A DNA stretch of 64,000 bases. It comes from Lentisphaerota bacterium (GTDB lineage Bacteria; Verrucomicrobiota; Lentisphaeria; Victivallales; Victivallaceae). Under the pieces are notes generated by a model. It worked only from the letters and a program-made list of their open reading frames with translations. It searched no databases and was not told where the DNA came from. The position numbers and the translations under genes were made by a program. Each line of letters starts with the position of its first letter. Within the stretch, counting starts at the first letter, position 1. Where the stretch lies: assembly GCA_015061575.1 (NCBI GenBank), contig SUWF01000001.1:1-64000 (forward strand). The letters are read 5' to 3'. Of the stretch, positions 20,610-30,159 are shown piece after piece.

Positions 20610-21123
20610 GATTCAATTTCTGCACAAAGCATACAAAAAGCATAATCTTACTGTTGAAGAATTAAAACAAATACCTTATGCCCTTTATAATCCTGTCATG
20701 ATTTTTGATTCATCTGACAGATCAAGTAATTTTCAAAATGGCATGGTTGTTGTAACTCAGATTCGGGACAGTAATAAAAAGCCGGTTATAATTGCGCTGA
20801 ATATAGAGAAAACAAGCTCTTTTCATAAAATAAATGATATAGCCAGTATTTATGGTAAAAACAATGCTCATCAAATTATAGATTGGATAGAAGACGGTTT
20901 TTTGCGATACAGTCACAAAAAAAGAGCCCTCGCTTTTGCGCGACTCCACAGGCTCCTATTGCCAAAGAGAGCAACCTTAAGCGAAGGCTCTAACTCTAAT
21001 ACTATAATAGATGAAAGCGCAGATGTCAAATCTGAAAACGAAAAAAATCGCAGATTTTCTATTTCGCCTGCGGCCGGAGTATTCTGTGCCGGTGGATTTG
21101 CCGGAGCCGGGGAAGGTACTTGA
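20605..21123 (+). pseudogene. Remnant of a phage MuF C-terminal / PBECR-like domain gene
   Basis: Open frame KIQFLHKAYKKHNLTVEELKQIPYALYNPVMIFDSSDRSSNFQNGMVVVTQIRDSNKKPVIIALNIEKT..INDIASIYGKNNAHQIIDWIEDGFLRY; no N-terminal part and no clear start. Confidence 0.6.
20917..20991 (-). ncRNA. Candidate structured RNA or palindromic repeat closed by a 13-bp stem with a 3' U tract (minus strand)
   Basis: Minus strand AGAGCCUUCGCUU...AAGCGAGGGCUCUUUUUUU; the single non-Watson-Crick pair is G-U on the minus strand. Confidence 0.4.
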
Positions 21124-21200
21124 GATCATCCCATATTTTGCAGATATGAACTTAAAACGGAGTATGGAGCTGCTTTGAAAGTTATTATAGATTTTTATAA

Positions 21201-21290
21201 TAAAAAAGTAAAAAACAAGTCGGTGATAAACTTTTACTCTGATAGATCAGACCCCCGGGGTCAAGCCTCATCGGGAGGTTTCACCGACTT
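21201..21290 (-). ncRNA. Candidate structured RNA or palindromic repeat closed by a 10-bp stem with a U-rich 3' tail (minus strand)
   Basis: Minus strand AAGUCGGUGA...UCACCGACUUGUUUUUUACUUUUUU enclosing small hairpins. Confidence 0.4.
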
Positions 21291-21537
21291 TGCCGATAAT
21301 GTATCACAAAATGCGGAAAATGCAAATAAATTCCGGTATTCCGTGCGGCCGCAGGAAGCTAAGATCCAGGCCTGGGAACTGAAGACGTCAACGCTGCAGT
21401 TAAGAGCATTTTCAATGTCGCAGCTGCTGAAGTAATCGTTGCTGACTGTCACGGCGGCGGTTTCATCCGCTGCGGGATACTGGATTGCAGCTGCTGTCAA
21501 ACCGGGCAAGTTTACAGCAGCCGCAGTACGTTTAAAT

Positions 21538-22893
21538 TTACTGTTTATTGAATGGATACGGAGTCGAAGCGCTGATCGGTTCCGGGCGGATCTTGAATTG
21601 ATTGGTTGCAGTCGGGCAATCGTATTCCTGCCCGGGTTGTTCTGCAGCTAATTCATCGAACAGATCGTAGGTGGCATCTACTGCCGTTTTAACCATGGCT
21701 ATGGAATAGCGGGGCGGAAAATGCTGCTTTTGAGCTTCGTATCCGCCTTGCAGCAGAAAGTTCCCCGGACACATGTAGTCCTGATAGCCGGTGGCGCCGA
21801 ACGCAATAAAGTTTTTCCGGAAAGCTCCATGCCATTTAACTTCTGCTCCCAGTTCTGCGCACCACTCGCCGGGCACTCCGACAAAGCAGACATCGCCGAT
21901 TGCCAGACACTGGATCTCCAGCGTAATGGTATCTTTGCCCAGATCCCGGTCGGGGAGGATTGCCGGATTGTTCCGGTACATGCTGCGCAACGGCACTTCC
22001 ACGCTCCGGCAGAGTGCGCCCACCCGGGGCGACTTCATGCAGAATCGCTCCGGATTGCGGGTGGCATCGAGCAAACTGCGGAAAATACCTTCCGCCAGAC
22101 TTCTGCCCATAGCTATTGCGCCATCGCTGCCCAGCTCATCTTTTTGAGGGATCATATCGCCGCAGGCGCCGCTGACAAACATAGCTTCGGAGCCGGTTTC
22201 TTCCATGATATACTCCCGGAACGGGTGCGGATAATCGGCCGAGATCCGGCGCGCACCGGTGCCCAGCGGATGCGCCGCCAACGGGTGCGCTGCATAGTTG
22301 CCGATAATGTATATGGGGAACCGCTCCTGGCCTTTGACCGCCGGAATGAATATCACGCTGCCGAGTTCCTTATCGGTGTAGCCGTTGGCCAGTTTGCGCA
22401 GTTCGGCATTGTGGGGGAGGAACGCTGCATAGTTATCGGGCGTAACGACCCGGCGGTTTTTATTTTCGTCAGCTTCGATGCTGTAAAAAAAGGTATTGCA
22501 CTCCACTGCTTGCGGGGCGGCGGCTAATTTGCTGCATTCTTCCTGCAGGGCTTTTTCCAGCATTTCCATATATGGTATATTCAAATGATCGGCAAAACCG
22601 GCCTCGCAGTTGGTCTGGGGGCCGCCGTGGGTGTGGGTAAAGGTCAGCATGACTGCGTCGGACGGCATATTCAGGATCCCGGCGCACAGCTTGCGGAACG
22701 AGTAAATATACTCTATATCCATGCACTGCAAATCAAAACTTATGAGCAGAACTTTATTTTTGCCATCATCGGCCAGCAGCCCGGTCATAAAAAGTTCGCT
22801 CCATTTGGAAAAAGTAACATCTTCCATACCGTAGCCCGATACCCGGGTGCCGATTTCCGGTGTGATTGCACGTTTGAACCATGAAATTTTCAT
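21538..22893 (-). CDS. Neutral/alkaline non-lysosomal ceramidase-like protein
   Basis: 451 aa; FKRAITPEIGTRVSGYG, VMLTFTHTHGGPQT, NYAAHPLAAHPLG; no obvious signal peptide. Confidence 0.7.
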   Translation of the reverse strand: MKISWFKRAITPEIGTRVSGYGMEDVTFSKWSELFMTGLLADDGKNKVLLISFDLQCMDIEYIYSFRKLCAGILNMPSDAVMLTFTHTHGGPQTNCEAGFADHLNIPYMEMLEKALQEECSKLAAAPQAVECNTFFYSIEADENKNRRVVTPDNYAAFLPHNAELRKLANGYTDKELGSVIFIPAVKGQERFPIYIIGNYAAHPLAAHPLGTGARRISADYPHPFREYIMEETGSEAMFVSGACGDMIPQKDELGSDGAIAMGRSLAEGIFRSLLDATRNPERFCMKSPRVGALCRSVEVPLRSMYRNNPAILPDRDLGKDTITLEIQCLAIGDVCFVGVPGEWCAELGAEVKWHGAFRKNFIAFGATGYQDYMCPGNFLLQGGYEAQKQHFPPRYSIAMVKTAVDATYDLFDELAAEQPGQEYDCPTATNQFKIRPEPISASTPYPFNKQ

Positions 22894-22923
22894 TTTTTTT
22901 CTACCTTTCTGCAGTTGGAGTGA

Positions 22924-23841
22924 TTATAAATTAAAATCCGGTAAGGCTCCGGAAGAATTTTGGGCATTTTTGCGGTAACGCAGCGGAGTTATGTTCATAT
23001 TTTTCTTGAAAATCGTGGAAAAATAGGTGCCGCTTTCAAATCCGCACGCAGTGGCAATCGCCTCCATGGACATGGCGCTTTCTGTCAGCAATGCGCAGGC
23101 TTTGCGCATCCGCTGGTTGGTCAAAAACTGCATGGGCGATACTCCGTAAAACTTTTTGAATTCCCGGAACAACGTGGGGCGGGATTTTCTGCTGGCCTGA
23201 CACATCCTTTGCACTGTCCAATCTTTTTCGCAGTGTTTGGTCAGCCAGCCGACCAGTTCGCCGATTTCGGTAGGCTGGATTTGATTTTGTTCGGATACTT
23301 GCCGATCCCCCTGACAGATCAAAAGCATAAACGCCTGAAACAAAGATACCATCGCCCATTGATAACCGTTTTCCCGCCGGGATTGAAAATCGTGCATTTT
23401 TTTCAATAATTCAATAGCTTTGGCAAACTCTCCGGCGTTGAGAAAATTCCGCACTGCTTTACCTTTTTTATTGCAGTGCGAACGGGGCGAAAGCACAAAA
23501 AGTTTCTGAAATCCAGCTGTGTGCGGCAAGTCAAACAGCGGCAGTTTGAGCTTGTTGAAATCCACTAACAAGTTGTAGTAATCAAATTCGCACTCCTCGT
23601 AATTGTGGTACATCCCCGGTTCGCTTATCAACAGTTCCTGCGGTTGGAGCTTGTAGGATTTTTCGCCGTAAATATGTTTGGCACTGCCGGAAACGATCAA
23701 TACGATCTCATGAAAATGCTCGTGCTGATGCCGTCCGGGCGACCCCTTGCCGAAAAGCTGTTTGACTGCCAGCGGAAAGCGGTTGGACTCAAAAACAAAC
23801 TCCTCGGTAACCAGCGGGGAGTTATGTGGAGACAAACTCAT
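22924..23841 (-). CDS. AraC-family transcriptional regulator with N-terminal cupin domain
   Basis: ORF 22924-23940, likely start MSLSPHNS at 23841; HEHFHEIVLIVSGSAKH cupin; MEAIATACGFESGTYFSTIFKKNMNITPLRYRK HTH. Confidence 0.85.
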   Translation of the reverse strand: MSLSPHNSPLVTEEFVFESNRFPLAVKQLFGKGSPGRHQHEHFHEIVLIVSGSAKHIYGEKSYKLQPQELLISEPGMYHNYEECEFDYYNLLVDFNKLKLPLFDLPHTAGFQKLFVLSPRSHCNKKGKAVRNFLNAGEFAKAIELLKKMHDFQSRRENGYQWAMVSLFQAFMLLICQGDRQVSEQNQIQPTEIGELVGWLTKHCEKDWTVQRMCQASRKSRPTLFREFKKFYGVSPMQFLTNQRMRKACALLTESAMSMEAIATACGFESGTYFSTIFKKNMNITPLRYRKNAQNSSGALPDFNL

Positions 23842-23881
23842 ACTTTTGATACTATTCTTAAAAAAAATGATATTATTTAAC

Positions 23882-23910
23882 TTGAAAAATCTCTTTTTAC
23901 ATTGTATAAG
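23882..23910 (+). promoter_or_regulatory. Sigma70-like promoter TTGAAA-N17-TATAAG upstream of the 23982 operon
   Basis: Direct reading. Confidence 0.5.
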
Positions 23911-23981
23911 GTAATATAGACACGTTTGGGAAAAAATCAAACTGTAATACAGTAAAAAATAAAAAAAGAAAGGTCGAGCTT

Positions 23982-24725
23982 ATGAAAAAGAGTGTATGGG
24001 AGCGCAAAGTTTCTGCTCCGGTGCGGAGTTTTACCCTCATTGAACTTCTGGTGGTGATCGCTATCATTGCTATTTTGGCTGCGATGCTGCTGCCAGCGCT
24101 TTCCGCCGCCCGGGAACGGGCAAGAGTCGCCAGCTGTGTAGCTAAACTTAAAGATATTGGTACAGCTATACACATGTACACCGGCAATTACAAGGACAAT
24201 GTACCCGCCGAACAGCATAATAATTGTGTTGTTGGATGTGTCAATTACTGTAACAACCGTTATGCAACAGGAGCATTTTCCATGCCGGCATTGCTGATTC
24301 AAGCTGGTTGTATAGGCGAAACTTTTGTTGGAGTCGGCGAAGCCAATGTTACAGCTCAGCGGGATCGTTTTTTCCGCTGCCCCAGTGATTCAACAGTAGC
24401 TACCAGCAACTATCGCAATATGAGTTATTGGTACTTTGTGTGCAGTTCTGCCGGAGCTCAACAACATCCTTCGTATGGCGACTGGGGTGTTGATGAGGTC
24501 CCACGAACCGTAGTAGGACGGGATAATCCGGATAATGTTATCTTGCTCGATCAATTCAAAACATCTGCTACTGCCATTGGCGGACATCACCCGAACACAA
24601 TCAATAACTTGCGGTTAGGCGGCAATGTGGCTTCTTCGCCATATAAAGAATCTGATTTTTATGATGCAGCCGCTGGTGACAGATATTCGGCAATCTTCAA
24701 ATATCTTGAAAACCGTACCAAGTAA
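23982..24725 (+). CDS. Pseudopilin-like protein (LGG C-terminal variant)
   Basis: 247 aa; [49 protein letters not shown]. Confidence 0.9.
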   Translation: MKKSVWERKVSAPVRSFTLIELLVVIAIIAILAAMLLPALSAARERARVASCVAKLKDIGTAIHMYTGNYKDNVPAEQHNNCVVGCVNYCNNRYATGAFSMPALLIQAGCIGETFVGVGEANVTAQRDRFFRCPSDSTVATSNYRNMSYWYFVCSSAGAQQHPSYGDWGVDEVPRTVVGRDNPDNVILLDQFKTSATAIGGHHPNTINNLRLGGNVASSPYKESDFYDAAAGDRYSAIFKYLENRTK

Positions 24726-24731
24726 GTTGTC

Positions 24732-27416
24732 ATGCTGAAAAAATCGTTGCTGCTTTTGCTGCTGGCTGCAGTTCTGCCGCTTCCGGCGGAGGTCGTTTTG
24801 GTGGAAAACGGTGTTGCTCAGGCGGGCATTGCCTTTGACAGCGAGTATAAAGAGCTTGCCAAATATGCTCAAATCCTGAGCGATTATGTGCAGAAAAGCT
24901 CCGGCGCAGCTTTGCCGTTGAATGGCCAAATGCCCAATACCATCAAGCTGCAGATCAAACCAGCTTTGCACAGCGATATCGAAGAATTCAGCTTTACTTT
25001 TCCCGATAAAAATACCGTCGTGATTTCCGGCGGCAGCGAAAACGGTTTGAAGTTTGGTGTCTATCGCTTTCTGGAAAAATATCTGGGCTTGCGGAGATTG
25101 TTTCCCGGCAAGCTCGGCGATCATCTGGTGGAGCATAAAACCATCACCGTTCCGGCTGAAAAGTACATTGATAAACCCGCTTACTTATCCCGCTATTTAG
25201 GCAGCGGCGCTTATACGCAAGATACCCGGGAGTATTACGACTGGGTGCGCAGTTTGGGGTCCAACAATCCCCGTATCTATATGGGGCACTACCTTTTTGC
25301 CCTGCTGCCGCAAGAAAAATATGGTAAGAGTCATCCGGAGTTTTACCCCGAATTCAACGGCAGACGGGTGGTTCCCCAGCCGGGCCAGACAACTTTTTGG
25401 CAGCCCTGTTTTACGGCGCCGGGACTGGCGGAGGTTTTGGCTGAAAATGCCATTGCCAAGCTGAAAAAAGGTTTTGATCAAGAAAATAAAAATGTAAAAA
25501 TTTCCTCCCGTGATCCCCGGCGCAAAACTGTATCGCTGGGGGTGAACGATGCCGGGGGTTACTGCACTTGTGCCAACTGCCGCAAGGTCAACGGCAGCCG
25601 GATCAACTACGCCGGGATACCCGATGCTGCCCCCGGCTACATAAAGCTTATCAACCAGGTTGCGGATCTGGTAACTGCTCAATATCCGGATTGCCGGATA
25701 CCTTTTCTGGCCTATGCGGCGGTGGCCGAGATCCCGCCCGGGACCGGCAAGCTCAACAAACGGCTGGTTCCGGAAATAACTTACGACAGTATGTACACTG
25801 CCGATCCGGTTTTGCGGGATAATTTCCGGAAAGTGTTTACCGCATGGAGCCGCAGTCTGGAAGAATTGGCGCTGGGGGACTATGTTTACGGCGAACCGTT
25901 TGTGCTGCCGCGCACCAACTTCAAGGCTTTTGCCGAGCAGGTGAGTTGGGCGTACAAGCACGGGGCACGCCACTACTACGGCGAGAGCTACCCGGGTAAA
26001 GAGTGGACGGAAGGGCCCAAACTTTATTTGCTCATCAAACTTTTGTGGGATCCGGCTGCTGACCGTCACGCCATTCTCCGGGATTGGTATATTTGCTGTG
26101 TGGGCGCCAAGGCGGCACCTTATCTGCAGAAATATTACGAAAATCTGGAAAAATTCTGGACGGAAGATGTTTTGAAAACTGCGTGGTTTCAGGAAAGACG
26201 GGTTTATCCGGCTTTTGGCAGTACCGCTTATCTGGAGGCGTATTCAGCTGAAAAACTTAACGAAAATGCGGAGTTGCTGAAAAAGTGCGCCCGTTTGGCC
26301 GAAACGCCTTTACAGAAAGCCCGTGCGGAGTATTTTTTACAGCTTTTTATGAAACGCAAAGGCGTGATCGAAGCTTTCTGGCAGGCGCAGGCGGTGCGGA
26401 AAAACGCCGCCAAGCTGGATTTTTCGGATCGTATATACTCGGCAAACTTCGATCCGCACCCCAAACATGTCAGCCATTGGCAGCGGGCCAAACGCAATGC
26501 CAAATTTTTGCGGGATAAAGTGGGCGGCACTGCGCACAGTGAATGTCTTTTGATCGATGCTGAAGGTTCTGTCACCGGACCATCACTTTATGAAGTGCGG
26601 ATCCCGGTGCAGGATAAACGATCTTTCCGGATTTCGGTAAAATGCCGGGCCGAAAGTGCTATCGGTTCTTCTGCCACAGTTGTTTTGCAAAGTTACTGGC
26701 GTACTCCTCAGGGCAAAATGCTCAGCAACACTTATCGGGTCATTGAGGCGTTGCCCAAACCTTATGATGACCATTGGCGGACGGTTACGGTGTACAATAC
26801 CACGCCCACTGATGGGGATTTGAGATTGTGCATAGGTCTGTGCGTTATGGGGGCAAGCAAAGGCAAGGTACGGTTTGACGATTTGACCGTCGATGCCACA
26901 CCTGTCCGGCTTTTTGAAGAAGAAAAGTATACTAAAACACTTTATGATTCGGCGTTTGAAACTGCCCGAAGCAAGTGGGCCTGCTGGCAATCCAATTCCG
27001 GTAAAGCCATAAAATTTGCCCGTACTGCCGCTGGCGGAGTGAATAACAGCGGTGCGCTGCTGGTGGATTCGGCCAATGATACGGAGCGGGCCGCCGGAAT
27101 ATACATAAAGACCATACCAATTGAGCCCGGAAGCAAACTGCTGGTCAGCGGGCAGGTGAAGCTTTCGGCCGACTGTTCAGCAGATGCCATCGGGCGTATA
27201 GAGATAGATTATCTGGATAGCAGCAAAAAATCCATTAAAACTTCCAGCCGGAAACATGCCGACTATCCGGCGGTACGGGATGGTAAATTCAGGCGGATAG
27301 CTTTTTTCAGCCAGGCACCTGAATCGGCTGCATATCTGAAAATATCGCTGGCAAGCCGCCGGGCCGCCCCCGGTCAAGTCTGGTTTGATGATATAAGCTT
27401 AAAAACTATCAAATAA
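24732..27416 (+). CDS. Secreted DUF4838-type protein (alpha-glucuronidase-like), copy 1
   Basis: 894 aa; signal peptide; NTVVISGGSENGLKFGVYRFLEKYLGLRRLFPG; paralog of the next gene. Confidence 0.75.
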   Translation: MLKKSLLLLLLAAVLPLPAEVVLVENGVAQAGIAFDSEYKELAKYAQILSDYVQKSSGAALPLNGQMPNTIKLQIKPALHSDIEEFSFTFPDKNTVVISGGSENGLKFGVYRFLEKYLGLRRLFPGKLGDHLVEHKTITVPAEKYIDKPAYLSRYLGSGAYTQDTREYYDWVRSLGSNNPRIYMGHYLFALLPQEKYGKSHPEFYPEFNGRRVVPQPGQTTFWQPCFTAPGLAEVLAENAIAKLKKGFDQENKNVKISSRDPRRKTVSLGVNDAGGYCTCANCRKVNGSRINYAGIPDAAPGYIKLINQVADLVTAQYPDCRIPFLAYAAVAEIPPGTGKLNKRLVPEITYDSMYTADPVLRDNFRKVFTAWSRSLEELALGDYVYGEPFVLPRTNFKAFAEQVSWAYKHGARHYYGESYPGKEWTEGPKLYLLIKLLWDPAADRHAILRDWYICCVGAKAAPYLQKYYENLEKFWTEDVLKTAWFQERRVYPAFGSTAYLEAYSAEKLNENAELLKKCARLAETPLQKARAEYFLQLFMKRKGVIEAFWQAQAVRKNAAKLDFSDRIYSANFDPHPKHVSHWQRAKRNAKFLRDKVGGTAHSECLLIDAEGSVTGPSLYEVRIPVQDKRSFRISVKCRAESAIGSSATVVLQSYWRTPQGKMLSNTYRVIEALPKPYDDHWRTVTVYNTTPTDGDLRLCIGLCVMGASKGKVRFDDLTVDATPVRLFEEEKYTKTLYDSAFETARSKWACWQSNSGKAIKFARTAAGGVNNSGALLVDSANDTERAAGIYIKTIPIEPGSKLLVSGQVKLSADCSADAIGRIEIDYLDSSKKSIKTSSRKHADYPAVRDGKFRRIAFFSQAPESAAYLKISLASRRAAPGQVWFDDISLKTIK

Positions 27417-27428
27417 AAGGGAGAAAAA

Positions 27429-30137
27429 ATGAAAAAACTCTGTCAAAAATGGTTGGTGCTGGCAGTTCTTGGCATGGCTTGCAGCTTTGCTTTGAACGCA
27501 GCGGATGAGTTTGTAGTGGTGGAAAACCATCAGGCCAAATGTTCGATCGTGGTGCCCGAAAACACAGCCCGGTACACGAAGTGGGCCAAAGCACTTGCCA
27601 AATATATCAAAGCTTCCAGTAAGGCTGAGCTGGCAGTCCAAAGCGGTTCGGCTGACGGAGCGGTGATCAAACTGCAGATCGATCCGGCCAAACACAGCGA
27701 TATTGAAGAATTCAGCTTCACTTTCCCGGATCAGAACACCATCGTGATTTCCGGCGGCTGCGAAAACGGCCTGAAATACGGGGTCTTCCGTTTTCTGGAA
27801 AATTATGTGGGATTGCGCCGTTTGTTCCCCGGCAAACTGGGCGATCATATCCCTGAAAATGCCACCATCAAAGTGCCCCGTAAAGAGCTGAAATGCCGTC
27901 CCAAGTACCTCTCGCGCTATCTGGGGACCGGGGCCTATAAAAACAATCCGGAATTTTATGACTGGAGCCGCAGTCTGGGCGCCAACAACCCCCGGATCTG
28001 GATCAGACACTATCTGGCGGAGCTGCTGCCGGTGGAAAAATACGGCCAGACCATGCCGGAGATCTACCCCATCCATAACGGCAAAAGAGTTTTGCCGGCC
28101 CCCAAACAGCATACCTTCTGGCAGCCGTGTTTTACGGAACCGAAAGTGGTGGATGCGCTGGCCGAAAATGTGATTGCGGAACTTTCGGACAACAAACGCA
28201 AGTACCCCAATATGGAGGTAAATGACAACGATCCCCGGTTGAAGACCATTGCTTTGGGCATCAACGATGCCGGTGGTTTCTGCGAATGTGAACGCTGCTT
28301 GAAAACTGTTCCGGAAAAACGCAACATGATCGGGAGCAAAGATTACAGCTCAAGCTACATAAAAATGATCAATCAGGTCGCCGACAAAGTTACCGCCACC
28401 CACCGTGATTGCAAACTGCCGTTTCTGGCTTATCACAGCGTGCTGAATCCGCCGGCGGATGGAGTCAAACTCAATCCGGCACTGGTTCCGGCCATTGCCT
28501 TTGACAGTATGTACACTGCAGACCCCGAACGCCGCAAAGAATACCGTGAGCTGGTGCAGAAGTGGAACGCTGCGCTGCCGGAACTGGGCGTGTGGGACTA
28601 CATCTGGGGCGGAGCTTACCTGGTGCCCCGTACTTTCAACAACATGATGACTGAGCATTTGCGCTGGAATTATGCGCATGGCATCAAGCACTATTATTCG
28701 GAATTTTCGCCCGGCAAAGATTGGACCGAAGGGCCCAAGGCTTATTTGATCATCAAAGTGCTGTGGGATCCCGATGTGGATAAAGATGCCATTCTTGACG
28801 ACTGGTTCAACTGCGCCGTCGGGCAGGAAGCTGCGCCTTATTACAAAAAGTATTTTGAAAATATGGAAAAATTCTGGACGCAGGATGTGCTCAGCACCAG
28901 CTGGTTCAAGGCAAGACGCGGTTATTCATCTTACGGCAGCAGCGGTTATCTGGAAGCGCTGCCGCTGGAACTGCTTGCCGAAAACGAAAAACTCCTTGAT
29001 GAAATGGTCGCCAAAGCCGGAACTCCGCTGCAGAAAGAGCGCGCCAACTACTTCCGCAAACTCTTTTTGGATCGCAAAGACCGGATCCTGGCTTTCAAGA
29101 ATAATATCGAAGTCAAGAAGAATGCCGCCAAGTTTGACTTTTCCAAGCTGCTTTATTCGGCAAACTTTGACCCGACGCCCAAAAACTTGAGCACTTGGCA
29201 GCGGGCAGGCCGCAAAGCTAAATTTTTCCGTACCGAAACCGGCGGTGTCGATCACTCCGCAGCGCTCGGTATTGATGCCGACGGTTCCGCCCGGGGCGGC
29301 GCATGTTATGAAGCCAGCATAAAAGTTACCGATAAACGCAAGTTCAAAGTGGTTGTGGATATGCGGGCCGATGGCGTGGAAAACAGTGCCAAGATCTATC
29401 TCTCCGTCCAATGGCGGAATATGAAAGGCAAGATGCTCAGCAGCGCTTACCGGGTGGATGATCCGCTGCCGCAGCCTTACGATAACTTCTGGCGCACTTT
29501 GACTGTGTATACTGAAACTCCTCCGCTGGATGAACCTTTGAAACTCTGTGTGGATACCGGCATAAGCAACTCTTTGCGGGGCAAAGTTTATGTGGATAAT
29601 ATCCGCATTTATACCACTTCGGATGTGATCAAAGATGTTGATAAGTACACGGTCAAACTGCTGAATCATAATTTTGATAAAAAACCGCTCCGCTGGGCCA
29701 GCTGGCAGCCGAAAGGCCATCAGATAAAATTTGTCAATATGCCCGGAGCCGGACGGGAAAATTCCGCAGCCATGGTGGCAGATTTCAGCAACGATAAATT
29801 TGCCAAAGGTTCCCGCGGCAATCTTATCCAGAATGTGAATGTAAAAAATGTCAGCAAAGTGCTGGTAACTGCGTGGGTAAAGATTTCGGATAAAGCCGGC
29901 AGCAACGCTTACGCCGGACTGGAGCTTGCGTTCAGAGATGCGGCCGGTAAAAAGATCGCCGCACCCAAAGCTCAGGCTGAACATCCGGCGGTGCGGGACG
30001 GCAACTGGCAGAAATTGCAGTTTACTGCCGATGTGCCGGCCAATGCTGAAAAAATGCAAATGGCGATTTCGGTACGCTATGCTGCTTCGGGTATGATCGC
30101 ATTTGATGATATAACAGTTTTGGGAATGCCGCGTTAA
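27429..30137 (+). CDS. Secreted DUF4838-type protein, copy 2
   Basis: 902 aa; near-colinear with the preceding gene (EEFSFTFPDQNTIVISGGCENGLKYGVFRFLENYVGLRRLFPGKLGDH). Confidence 0.75.
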   Translation: MKKLCQKWLVLAVLGMACSFALNAADEFVVVENHQAKCSIVVPENTARYTKWAKALAKYIKASSKAELAVQSGSADGAVIKLQIDPAKHSDIEEFSFTFPDQNTIVISGGCENGLKYGVFRFLENYVGLRRLFPGKLGDHIPENATIKVPRKELKCRPKYLSRYLGTGAYKNNPEFYDWSRSLGANNPRIWIRHYLAELLPVEKYGQTMPEIYPIHNGKRVLPAPKQHTFWQPCFTEPKVVDALAENVIAELSDNKRKYPNMEVNDNDPRLKTIALGINDAGGFCECERCLKTVPEKRNMIGSKDYSSSYIKMINQVADKVTATHRDCKLPFLAYHSVLNPPADGVKLNPALVPAIAFDSMYTADPERRKEYRELVQKWNAALPELGVWDYIWGGAYLVPRTFNNMMTEHLRWNYAHGIKHYYSEFSPGKDWTEGPKAYLIIKVLWDPDVDKDAILDDWFNCAVGQEAAPYYKKYFENMEKFWTQDVLSTSWFKARRGYSSYGSSGYLEALPLELLAENEKLLDEMVAKAGTPLQKERANYFRKLFLDRKDRILAFKNNIEVKKNAAKFDFSKLLYSANFDPTPKNLSTWQRAGRKAKFFRTETGGVDHSAALGIDADGSARGGACYEASIKVTDKRKFKVVVDMRADGVENSAKIYLSVQWRNMKGKMLSSAYRVDDPLPQPYDNFWRTLTVYTETPPLDEPLKLCVDTGISNSLRGKVYVDNIRIYTTSDVIKDVDKYTVKLLNHNFDKKPLRWASWQPKGHQIKFVNMPGAGRENSAAMVADFSNDKFAKGSRGNLIQNVNVKNVSKVLVTAWVKISDKAGSNAYAGLELAFRDAAGKKIAAPKAQAEHPAVRDGNWQKLQFTADVPANAEKMQMAISVRYAASGMIAFDDITVLGMPR

Positions 30138-30159
30138 CTCCCGGCCGGAATTTATTTGA

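Noticed and set aside
21261-21509. Minus-strand 82-aa ORF MPGLTAAAIQYPAADETAAVTVSNDY...
   Set aside because: Overlaps the remnant/palindrome region; no family resemblance, likely spurious.
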